A stretch of DNA of 35,077 nt from Lachnospiraceae bacterium (lineage in GTDB: Bacteria > Bacillota > Clostridia > Lachnospirales > Lachnospiraceae). The notes under the pieces were generated by a model that was not told where the DNA came from, did not search any database, and saw only the letters and a list, made by a program, of their open reading frames with translations. Below, in pieces: positions 1 to 5,710 of the stretch (positions are counted from its first letter, which is position 1; each line of letters opens with the position of its first letter). Made by a program: the position numbers and the translations under genes. The DNA lies in the NCBI GenBank assembly GCA_022792295.1, contig JAAWAR010000018.1, forward strand, positions 1 through 35,077. Reading direction: 5' to 3'.

Positions 1-58
1 CCAACATAACAAAGTAAGACACAAAATCCCCCCAGAAATTATTCAAAGAAACGTTCAC
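1..58 (-). CDS. possible start of a gene running off the left edge
   Basis: On the minus strand an open frame from a GTG at 58 runs off the window edge and gives 19 residues rich in aromatic and hydrophobic side chains (NNFWGDFVSYFVML). This looks like the start of a membrane protein, but it is too short to assign. The stretch upstream of the GTG (GAGG and GGGGA at about 8-18 bases) could hold a weak ribosome binding site. Nothing else supports it, so this is only a candidate. Confidence 0.22.
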   Translation of the reverse strand, partial: MNVSLNNFWGDFVSYFVML

Positions 59-179
59 ATTCCCCAAACCTCTGCAACCTGCCACAACAGCATGCTTTAT
101 ACCGGCGAAAACCAGACCGGAGCGCTCCCCTCATCCATGCTACTGCCAATAAAAAATATAACACGGTCCAACAAAACAC

Positions 180-216
180 CAAAAAACAGAAAAACGCCGC
201 CAAAAAGGCAGCGTTT
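180..216 (-). terminator. intrinsic terminator of the flavin reductase remnant
   Basis: Read on the minus strand, a 10-bp stem (plus-strand arms 192-201 and 207-216, one G-T wobble) closes a TTTTT loop and is followed by a T-rich stretch. It lies just after the stop codon of the minus-strand flavin reductase remnant and fits a rho-independent terminator for it. Confidence 0.75.
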
Positions 217-233
217 CCTCATACAACCTCCGC

Positions 234-779
234 TTATTTCCCCATCAAAGGCACGTCCGTATGCCGCGCCTGGCCCGCCTTTTCCCCAATCGCATAATAT
301 CCATTCTGAAATGGATCAAAAGCAGACGTATTTAACTTTTTCGAATCCACCTTTCCTTTCTCATCAAGGACAGACTCATCTGCAAGAACGCCGACGATTT
401 CCTCAATTACATGATGCCCATAGATCTCCATTTTGTCCTCGACAACCCTGTATTCCAAGGGCAGAGGAAATTCCTCGACGATAGGGGCGTCCGCCATTTT
501 GTTCCCGGTTGCAATCCCAAAGAAATCCGCTGCCTTGATATGGGGAATGTCGGCAATACTGAGGAAAAGTATTTCCTCATTCGCGATGGTATCCCCGCCA
601 CCGTAAAGAAGCCCGGAGGCAGAACGGAAGCCAAGATGGGTACGCTGGGCAGCAAGTATGAGTTCTTCCATGAGTGGAAGTTTCTGTCCGAGCAGGAACA
701 GGGCAGCGTGGCTTTGGAAACGACGCTGCGTGGCATCTGCAAAAAAGGAAAACTTCCTGGATTTGCTGGAAAATTTCAT
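234..779 (-). pseudogene. flavin reductase (flavoredoxin-like) remnant
   Basis: The C-terminal half reads like the flavin reductase family (FMN-binding split barrel, DIM6/NTAB type), with blocks such as IKAADFFGIATGNKMAD, APIVEEFPLPLEYRVVE, ADESVLDEKGK and a YYAIGEK tail. From family knowledge, about 15-20 residues normally lie between the GNK..D block and the (A)PIV.E.P block. Here they adjoin directly, which suggests an in-frame deletion. The first 60 or so residues do not resemble the usual N-terminus (Y/FP.PV..GT and the following strands). The ATG at 779 has its GGAG only two bases away, so it is a poor start. I read this as a decayed gene that keeps its terminator. A shortened but functional protein is less likely. 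Confidence 0.6.
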
Positions 780-812
780 CTCCGGGTACCGTCAGCATAT
801 CTATGAGTATGT

Positions 813-835
813 TTATATTCGTTATCCGAATATAA
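813..835. promoter_or_regulatory. 9-bp inverted repeat, possible operator
   Basis: TTATATTCG (813-821) and CGAATATAA (827-835) form a perfect 9-bp inverted repeat around a 5-base spacer. It lies directly upstream of the flavin reductase remnant. The size and spacing fit a dimeric regulator of the MarR/HxlR/TetR kind, but no such regulator gene is next to it. It could be a leftover operator of the decayed gene. Confidence 0.45.
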
Positions 836-952
836 CCTAAGGTGCGGCGATCAAAGGCAAGGCTCAGCATTTCATAGACCGGGTGATTCGCTTAAATCAT
901 AATATTCCGCCTAAAAACATAGAAGTATTAGGGGAAAATAATCCTAATCGCC

Positions 953-981
953 TTGCATTTCGCCTAAATATGTGCTAAAAT
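953..981 (+). promoter_or_regulatory. promoter of the Fic gene
   Basis: TTGCAT (953-958), a 17-base spacer and TAAAAT (976-981) form a good vegetative promoter. Transcription would begin near 988, downstream of the GTG at 972. This supports the ATG at 1008 as the true start of the Fic gene. Confidence 0.7.
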
Positions 982-989
982 TAGGCGAA
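959..989. promoter_or_regulatory. inverted repeat over the Fic promoter
   Basis: TTCGCCTAA (959-967) and TTAGGCGAA (981-989) are exact reverse complements separated by 13 bases. The left arm sits just after the -35 and the right arm at the end of the -10. Related half-sites occur upstream: CGCCTAA at 908-914 and TTCGCTTAA near 887-895. The arrangement fits a repressor operator, and the Fic protein itself carries a C-terminal winged-helix-like region. Confidence 0.6.
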
Positions 990-1007
990 CAGAAAGGAGC
1001 AAGGCGG

Positions 1008-2054
1008 ATGCGGCAATTTGATTACAGTAAGCTTAAGAGTACAGCATGGGACAGCGAGGTGCTTTCTCTGGTAGCACAGATCCATGAATTCAAGGGTCGT
1101 CAGGAAATGTATCTGGCGCAAAAGCCTGCGGCGCTGGAACGGCTGGTGGAGATCGCCAAGGTGCAGAGTACCGAGGCTTCCAACAAGATTGAAGGAATCG
1201 TAACGACCAGCGCCCGAATCAAGCAGTTATGCGATGAGAAGACCGCACCTCGAAACCGGGATGAGGAGGAGATCAGCGGCTACCGTGATGCGCTGAATAC
1301 CATTCACGAAAATTATGAGTATATTCCGTTGGCTCCGAACTATATTTTGCAGCTTCATGAGATGTTATATCACTACTCTGGCCGCGGTATCGGCGGGCGG
1401 TTCAAAAATGTCCAGAACTATATCAGCGAAACTCGGGCTGACGGCACAAGTTTTGTTCGTTTCACACCGCTACACCCCTATGAAACACCAGACGCCATTG
1501 CGGCCATCTGTGCAAGCTGCAACAAGGCGATTGATGATGGCATCATTGATCCGCTGCTTCTGATCCCTATTTTCATCAATGATTTTCTCTGCATCCATCC
1601 TTTCAATGGCGGCAACGGCAGAATGAGCCGACTGCTGACCACACTTCTTTTGTATCGTAGTGGCTATGTCGTGGGACGGTATGTGAGTTTGGAAGCTAAA
1701 ATTGAGCGAAACCAGAACGCATATTATGATGTTCTACAGACTGCGTCTATTCGTTGGCATGAAGAAGATAACAATTTTGTTCCGTTTATCAAGTATCTTC
1801 TGGGGACGATCCTTTCCGCCTGCCGGGACTTTGAAGATCGGATGCAGCTGGCCGATGAGAAACTGCCAGCAGTGGAACTTGTTCGCCGGGCTACGCAGAA
1901 GAAAATCGGCAAGTTTACCAAGAGTGAGATCATGGAGTTGTGCCCATCTATTAAGAAAGCGTCTGTGGAAAACTCCCTAAAGAAGTTAGTTGATAACGGA
2001 GTAATCACCCGGCATAGTAGTGGTAAAAATGCCTTCTACACTCGAAATAGCTGA
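1008..2054 (+). CDS. Fic family protein with N-terminal inhibitory motif
   Basis: A 348-residue Fic-domain protein; the family transfers AMP or another phosphate-containing group to target proteins. The core motif at residues 197-205 reads HPFNGGNGR. The usual HPFx(D/E)GNGR has an acidic residue, thought to hold Mg2+, where this protein has Gly201. A class II inhibitory motif, SNKIEG (residues 58-63, Glu62), lies N-terminal to the Fic fold, as in self-inhibited Fic proteins. The last 50 residues (from about 297) look like a winged helix. The start at 1008 is chosen because AAAGGAG lies at about 992-998 and the promoter lies upstream; a GTG at 972 falls inside the -10 region. The target is unknown. 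The missing acidic residue may mean weak or altered catalysis. Confidence 0.85.
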   Translation: MRQFDYSKLKSTAWDSEVLSLVAQIHEFKGRQEMYLAQKPAALERLVEIAKVQSTEASNKIEGIVTTSARIKQLCDEKTAPRNRDEEEISGYRDALNTIHENYEYIPLAPNYILQLHEMLYHYSGRGIGGRFKNVQNYISETRADGTSFVRFTPLHPYETPDAIAAICASCNKAIDDGIIDPLLLIPIFINDFLCIHPFNGGNGRMSRLLTTLLLYRSGYVVGRYVSLEAKIERNQNAYYDVLQTASIRWHEEDNNFVPFIKYLLGTILSACRDFEDRMQLADEKLPAVELVRRATQKKIGKFTKSEIMELCPSIKKASVENSLKKLVDNGVITRHSSGKNAFYTRNS

Positions 2055-2076
2055 GCAAAATCATGGCAACAAAAAA

Positions 2077-2098
2077 TCAGATAGTCTCTACTATCTGA
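2077..2098. repeat. hairpin between the Fic and amidase genes
   Basis: TCAGATAGT (2077-2085), loop CTCT and ACTATCTGA (2090-2098) form a perfect 9-bp stem. It sits between the Fic stop codon and the ribosome binding site of the next gene (AAGGAGAG, 2101-2108). There is no T-run after it on the plus strand. Read on the minus strand it is followed by TTTTTT, so it would be a terminator only in that direction. It may be an operator or an mRNA-stabilising or processing hairpin. Confidence 0.5.
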
Positions 2099-2115
2099 AT
2101 AAGGAGAGTTTAACA

Positions 2116-2640
2116 ATGAAAAAAATTTTAGTGGTCATTGATATGCAAAACGATTTTATCGACGGTGCGTTAGGAACCCCGGAGGCAAAGGCCATCGTGG
2201 ACCGGGTAGCAGAGGAGATCGGCAGATATCCGGTTGCGGACATCATTGCCACACGGGATACACACTCTGAACATTACCTGGAAACCCAGGAAGGCCGAAA
2301 TCTTCCCGTGGTCCACTGTGTCAAGGGGACGCCAGGCTGGGAACTGCATCCGAAGATTGCCGAGGCCCTAAAAGGGGCAGCAATCCTTGACAAGCCCACC
2401 TTCGGTTCCAGAGAGCTGGCAGAAAAACTGGCTTTGCTGGCAGAGTCAGACGATTTGGAGATTACTATGGTGGGTCTGTGCACAGACATCTGTGTTGTTT
2501 CCAATGCCCTGCTATTAAAGGCATATCTGCCGGAGACGCCGATTCAGGTTATCGCATCCTGCTGCGCCGGTGTCACGCCAGAGAGCCATCAGGCGGCGTT
2601 AAAAACCATGCAGATGAGCCAGATCCAAATTCAGGAATAG
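2116..2640 (+). CDS. nicotinamidase-like cysteine hydrolase
   Basis: A 174-residue isochorismatase-fold hydrolase most like nicotinamidases (PncA; nicotinamide to nicotinate and ammonia, for NAD salvage). The family triad appears as Asp9 in VVIDMQNDF, Lys93 in DKPTFG and the nucleophile Cys126 in CTDICVVSN. The metal-site pattern is visible as Asp48, His50 and His53 in RDTHSEH, with His68 further on. The length fits small clostridial nicotinamidases. The ATG at 2116 has AAGGAGAG eight bases upstream. The upstream in-frame stretch from 2020 overlaps the Fic gene and is not part of the protein. Other hydrolases of this fold act on related amides, so the exact substrate is inferred. Confidence 0.8.
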   Translation: MKKILVVIDMQNDFIDGALGTPEAKAIVDRVAEEIGRYPVADIIATRDTHSEHYLETQEGRNLPVVHCVKGTPGWELHPKIAEALKGAAILDKPTFGSRELAEKLALLAESDDLEITMVGLCTDICVVSNALLLKAYLPETPIQVIASCCAGVTPESHQAALKTMQMSQIQIQE

Positions 2641-3051
2641 CGGCAGAAAAGGAAGACTGCGATTGAGAATAGGACGGCCTGTCTGCTTTTTCCATGCAGC
2701 CCTTTGTGAAGCCGGACTTGGAAAACAGGAGCCATGTACCTTGCGGTACGGGAACAGCCGGCTTCGGCGAATCGGCGTTTCCGGTATGCCCAGATCAATC
2801 TTTTTGCTTGTCCATTTGCACGCCCCAAGGAGAGCAGTGGCTTGACGCTGTCTCTGCATGGAAGCTATGCCATAATACAGATATGTCATTCATAAGGCGT
2901 GCGGGCAATGAGCATGGAGAGAGGAATGCTTGTGCAGATGGCCGGCTTTGAGAGATTCAAAATTCGATGAGAGGATTTTTGCCGCTGCTTTGGGACTAAT
3001 CCGAACCTGTCATGCATAGACTGTAAAAACAGTTGAAGCAGGAGTAATCCC
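2641..3051. other. gap without a convincing gene; contains a nested inverted repeat
   Basis: No open frame here has a plausible start with a ribosome binding site or a recognisable product. GAAGCCGG (2708-2715) and CCGGCTTC (2758-2765) are exact reverse complements that enclose a GTACC/GGTAC hairpin (2736-2749). This gives a possible nested RNA or DNA fold. The right end holds the likely spoIIID promoter. Confidence 0.5.
2994..3022 (+). promoter_or_regulatory. sigma-E-like promoter of spoIIID
   Basis: GACTAAT (2994-3000), a 14-base spacer and CATAGACT (3015-3022) match the Bacillus/Clostridium sigma-E pattern (KMATATT, 14-15 bases, CATACAMT) at 5 of 7 and 7 of 8 positions. In Bacillus, spoIIID belongs to the sigma-E regulon, so the site makes biological sense. 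It was found by eye. Confidence 0.5.
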
Positions 3052-3330
3052 ATGAAGGATTATATCGAGGAGCGAGCGATTCAGATCGCCAATTATATCA
3101 TTGATGAAAACGCGACCGTGCGGCAGACAGCGAGGAAGTTCGGTATTAGCAAATCAACGGTACATAAGGACGTGACAGATCGCCTTGTCCACATTAATCC
3201 CAATCTGGCGGCACAGGCGAGAGTGGTGCTTGACATCAACAAGGCAGAGCGTCACATCCGTGGGGGGCTGGCAACAAAGGAGAAGTACGAACACAGACTG
3301 CAGGCGTGCAGCCGGGAGGAGGTCTCGTGA
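3052..3330 (+). CDS. spoIIID: sporulation transcription factor SpoIIID
   Basis: A 92-residue protein close to SpoIIID along its whole length, with the conserved run DYIxERxIxIxxYI at the start, a helix-turn-helix at about residues 22-41 (ATVRQTARKFGISKSTVHKD), the RLxxINPxLA stretch and the basic HxRGGxATKxKY tail. SpoIIID is a DNA-binding regulator in the mother cell that activates and represses sigma-E-dependent genes and helps lead to sigma-K production. AGGAG lies nine bases before the ATG. It is a single-gene unit with a sigma-E-like promoter upstream and a terminator 35 bases after the stop. Confidence 0.95.
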   Translation: MKDYIEERAIQIANYIIDENATVRQTARKFGISKSTVHKDVTDRLVHINPNLAAQARVVLDINKAERHIRGGLATKEKYEHRLQACSREEVS

Positions 3331-3364
3331 TGTAGGGAAGGCGGAGCTGTCGGATAAGACTTTG

Positions 3365-3400
3365 AGAGGTATCGTCAACTGGCATGATGCCTCTTTTTTT
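3365..3400 (+). terminator. intrinsic terminator after spoIIID
   Basis: AGAGGTATC (3365-3373) pairs with GATGCCTCT (3386-3394), with one G-T wobble, and a run of seven T follows. Confidence 0.85.
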
Positions 3401-3455
3401 ATGGAACCGTGCAGGTGAGAGCATGTGTTTGTTACAGAAACAGATTTTCCGGGGC

Positions 3456-3484
3456 TTGACCATGGCCGGGTTTCATGCTACAGT
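3456..3484 (+). promoter_or_regulatory. promoter of the HicB-like gene
   Basis: TTGACC (3456-3461), a 17-base spacer and TACAGT (3479-3484) form a sigma-A-type promoter about 32 bases upstream of the hicB-like ATG and after the spoIIID terminator. Confidence 0.6.
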
Positions 3485-3522
3485 AGACGAAAATGGAACT
3501 ATGAAAAAAGGAGCAGAGAATC

Positions 3523-3801
3523 ATGACGTTTACCTATCCGGCGGTGTTTACGCCGCATGAGCATGATAACGGCTATCACGCTGTATTTCCGGATTTGGAG
3601 TGCTGCGAGGCGGATGGACCAGATCTGGAGGATGCGGTGGAAAATGCGCGGGATGCAGCGCTTAATTGGATTACAGTGGAACTTGATGAATATGAGGGGG
3701 ATCTGCCGTTCTCCTCACATGTGGAGGATATTCCGGTTAAAGAGGGGCAGCTTGTGAAGCTGATCTCGGTTAAGGTGAAACTGCTTCCTGACAGTGATTA
3801 A
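3523..3801 (+). CDS. HicB-like antitoxin family protein without HicA
   Basis: A 92-residue protein with the HicB partial RNase-H-like fold: a start of the type YPAVF, then GYHAVFPDLECCEADGPDLEDAVENARDAALNWI. HicB proteins normally neutralise the small mRNA-cleaving toxin HicA. No HicA-like frame (about 60 residues with a G.H..) lies before or after it. The gene has its own promoter and a strong terminator, so it is a one-gene unit. No C-terminal DNA-binding domain is visible. Solo HicB-like proteins are frequent in Clostridia and their role is unknown. AAAGGAG lies about nine bases before the ATG. Confidence 0.8.
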   Translation: MTFTYPAVFTPHEHDNGYHAVFPDLECCEADGPDLEDAVENARDAALNWITVELDEYEGDLPFSSHVEDIPVKEGQLVKLISVKVKLLPDSD

Positions 3802-3819
3802 TGGGAACCGTGTAGGAGG

Positions 3820-3870
3820 GGCAAGCAGGAGGGCCAGCAAAGCCTGGCCGCTCCTGCTTGCCTTTGTTTG
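3820..3870 (+). terminator. strong intrinsic terminator after the HicB-like gene
   Basis: A perfect 12-bp outer stem (3820-3831 with 3851-3862) encloses an inner GGCCAG/CTGGCC stem. TTTGTTTG follows. Confidence 0.85.
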
Positions 3871-3920
3871 CGTTCCCTGCAATCCCGGGGAAGAAAAAGG
3901 GAAAGGTACCCTATTTAAAA

Positions 3921-3929
3921 TGCTATAAT
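3921..3929 (+). promoter_or_regulatory. extended -10 promoter element
   Basis: TGCTATAAT is a consensus extended -10 box. No clear -35 is seen at the right distance. Transcription from here would give a leader of about 185 bases before the lipoprotein gene at 4121. The rest of the gap 3871-4120 shows no gene. Confidence 0.45.
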
Positions 3930-4120
3930 AGCCATGAAAAATATTTTTTTGTCAGTCCCAGCTTTGGCGGGCTCTGTATATACTGCCCAAACCGCTGCGA
4001 TTCATGATCAGGAAGCGGCATGCATTTCTTTCTTAATGACAGAAAAACGAAAAAACACATAAATGAAAGGGCTTCTCAATAGAATGGTAGTAACCAATTC
4101 GGAGGGAGCCTTTATTATTT

Positions 4121-4564
4121 ATGTTAAAGAAACTTAAAAGGCCCGGCAGGCGGATATTTACGGCGCTTGGCATTGTCATGATGCTTGCAGCCGGCTGTAT
4201 CGGCTTTACGGGCTGCAAGGCGGACGCAGAGGAAAACACGAGGCTGGAAGATCTGGAATTTACGGTGGCGGCAGAAAACGAGGTTCCGGCGCAACTTAAG
4301 GAACTGATTTCCCAGAAACGGGAGAAGGCGTTCAAGCTTACATATGCGGATGGCCAGGATATGTACATCGTCATCGGAGAGGGCCCGCAAAAGGGCGGCG
4401 GTTACAGCGTGGCGGTCAGGGAACTCTATCTGACGGAAAACACGGTCGTGATACGGACGGAGCTTATGGGGCCGGAGAAGGGGGAGACGTCGGGGAGCGA
4501 TCTTTCGTACCCGGTGCTGATCGTAAAGACACAGTATCGCGAGGAGCCGGTGGTGTTTCAGTAA
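4121..4564 (+). CDS. putative lipoprotein with a PrcB-like C-terminal domain
   Basis: A 147-residue exported protein. Basic residues (LKKLKRPGRR) are followed by a hydrophobic stretch ending in AAGC and, six residues on, TGC. Either cysteine could be the lipidated one. The body has the pattern of the PrcB C-terminal domain: ADGQDMYIVIGEGPQKGGGYSVAVRELYLTEN, a strand pair, then SYPVLIVKT. PrcB was described as a partner of a bacterial surface protease, but most relatives are uncharacterised, so its job here is unknown. GGAGGG lies 14 bases before the ATG, a rather long spacing. The gene appears to stand alone. Confidence 0.65.
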   Translation: MLKKLKRPGRRIFTALGIVMMLAAGCIGFTGCKADAEENTRLEDLEFTVAAENEVPAQLKELISQKREKAFKLTYADGQDMYIVIGEGPQKGGGYSVAVRELYLTENTVVIRTELMGPEKGETSGSDLSYPVLIVKTQYREEPVVFQ

Positions 4565-4572
4565 AATAACGC

Positions 4573-4601
4573 TTTACTTTTGAGGGGATTTCTGTTAAAA
4601 T
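4573..4601 (+). promoter_or_regulatory. promoter of the cysE leader
   Basis: TTTACT (4573-4578), a 17-base spacer and TAAAAT (4596-4601) would start transcription near 4608, about 35 bases before the leader peptide and 370 bases before cysE. Confidence 0.6.
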
Positions 4602-4641
4602 ACGAATCATTCTTAGATGATCATGAATCAGGAGAGAAGCC

Positions 4642-4779
4642 ATGTACCGGGAAATGCGATGCTTTGCAAAATCAAACCATGGATACAAGAATTTGCCGTT
4701 ACTTTGTAAGGGCCTTTGTCTGTGTACCTGTCCGTGTTGTTTTTTGCATGGATTCCCGGGGAAGACGAAGCGCCGGTAA
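4642..4779 (+). CDS. cysteine-rich leader peptide upstream of cysE
   Basis: A 45-codon frame with a clear ribosome binding site (AGGAGAG at 4630-4636, five bases before the ATG). The product holds seven cysteines, six of them in twelve consecutive positions, residues 22-33 (CKGLCLCTCPCC). All six clustered codons are TGT. It is not similar to any family I know and ends in basic residues. It lies between the promoter and a terminator-like stem in front of the serine acetyltransferase gene, the first step of cysteine synthesis. The simplest reading is a leader peptide whose translation senses cysteinyl-tRNA supply. A metal-binding or secreted small peptide is an alternative. Confidence 0.7.
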   Translation: MYREMRCFAKSNHGYKNLPLLCKGLCLCTCPCCFLHGFPGKTKRR

Positions 4780-4789
4780 GTACGGATAG

Positions 4790-4881
4790 CAGACTGAATT
4801 GACAGAGGGCTGTCTGGACCTTCGCCTGTCTTTGAATGGGAAACCACAAGGCATGTGACGGCTTGGGGCCCTCTTTTTTTT
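4790..4881 (+). promoter_or_regulatory. cysE attenuator with alternative stems
   Basis: AGAGGGC (4804-4810) pairs exactly with GCCCTCT (4868-4874), which runs into eight T (4874-4881), a terminator form with a large structured loop. A competing form pairs GACAG (4801-4805) with CTGTC (4810-4814), or CAGAC (4790-4794) with GTCTG (4812-4816), and so ties up the first terminator arm. The Cys-codon stretch of the leader peptide also contains GTCTG (4718-4722) and CTGTC (4728-4732), which can pair with CAGAC and GACAG. Three sets of exclusive pairings linked to Cys codons match classical amino-acid attenuation. No T-box consensus is present. Confidence 0.6.
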
Positions 4882-4975
4882 CGTGAGACAGCTTTCTCCT
4901 TCAAAAAGAAGGAACCGAATCGGACATGCGTGGATATATTGATAGTACATCGACCGAAAGAGGAGGGGAAAAGCT

Positions 4976-5626
4976 ATGTTATTAAAGGAAATTTGGGAGG
5001 ACATTCAAGCGGCAAAGGAACGTGACCCGGCGGCCCGGAGTGCGCTTGAGGTATTGTTTCTCTACCAGGGAGTGCACGCGTTAATCTGGCATCGGATTGC
5101 ACACTGGTTCTGGCTGCACAGACTTTATTTTGTGGGCCGCCTGCTCTCGCAGATTGCCCGGTTTTTCACGCTGATTGAAATCCATCCGGGAGCTGAACTT
5201 GGGAGAGGGATCCTGATTGACCACGGCTGCGGTATTGTAATCGGAGAAACGGCTGTAATTGGCGATCACTGCACGATTTACCAGGGTGTGACCCTGGGAG
5301 GAGTCGGCACAAAGAAAGGAAAACGCCATCCCACGATTGGAAACAATGTGATGATTGGCGCCGGTGCGAAAATTTTAGGCGCCTTTGAGGTCGGCGATAA
5401 TTGCCAGATTGCGGCAAATGCTGTACTTTTAAAGCCGCTTGAGGAGAACAGCACGGCGGCGGGGATCCCGGCCAGACAGGTAAAGAAGGATGGGCATCCG
5501 GTGCAAAGCGGCGAAGCACCTGTGGATATGAAGCATTTCTGCCACATGGAGGAGACGATTCATGCGCTGGAGGCGAGAATCGAAACGCTGGAGCGCGAGA
5601 GGGAGGAATCCGGCAGGAAGTATTAA
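4976..5626 (+). CDS. cysE: serine O-acetyltransferase CysE
   Basis: A 216-residue protein of the short CysE/EpsC type that makes O-acetylserine from serine and acetyl-CoA, the first step in cysteine synthesis. The N-terminal helical part has RDPAAR (Asp17) and HRIAHWFW. The left-handed beta-helix starts at about residue 68 (IHPGAELGRGILIDHGCGIVIGETA); the Asp82-His83 pair and His118 in KRHPTIG match the known active site. The C-terminal tail (about residues 190-210) is predicted coiled coil. AGAGGAGGGG precedes the ATG by eight bases. It lies directly behind the Cys-rich leader and attenuator, so it is probably controlled by cysteine supply. Confidence 0.95.
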   Translation: MLLKEIWEDIQAAKERDPAARSALEVLFLYQGVHALIWHRIAHWFWLHRLYFVGRLLSQIARFFTLIEIHPGAELGRGILIDHGCGIVIGETAVIGDHCTIYQGVTLGGVGTKKGKRHPTIGNNVMIGAGAKILGAFEVGDNCQIAANAVLLKPLEENSTAAGIPARQVKKDGHPVQSGEAPVDMKHFCHMEETIHALEARIETLEREREESGRKY

Positions 5627-5639
5627 AAAAACAGATTTG

Positions 5640-5668
5640 GAATAATTACAGGAACGCCGTCATAAATT
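5640..5668 (+). promoter_or_regulatory. sigma-E-like promoter of the SPOCS/LysM gene
   Basis: GAATAAT (5640-5646), a 14-base spacer and CATAAATT (5661-5668) match the sigma-E pattern at 6 of 7 and 6 of 8 positions. The spacer length equals that of the candidate sites before spoIIID and the CotS-like gene. Confidence 0.45.
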
Positions 5669-5710
5669 TTCGTAAAGCGAGCAGCTTTGGAAAGGTTTGG
5701 TGGCGTTTTT

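Noticed and set aside
2694..2951. 85-codon plus-strand frame after the nicotinamidase-like gene
   Set aside because: No ribosome binding site, Cys-rich mixed composition without motifs, and it overlaps the inverted repeat. Not a supported gene.
4600..4960. T-box riboswitch for cysE
   Set aside because: The conserved T-box core (GGTGGNACCGCG) and a stem I AG-bulge pattern are not present. The Cys-codon frame explains the region better.
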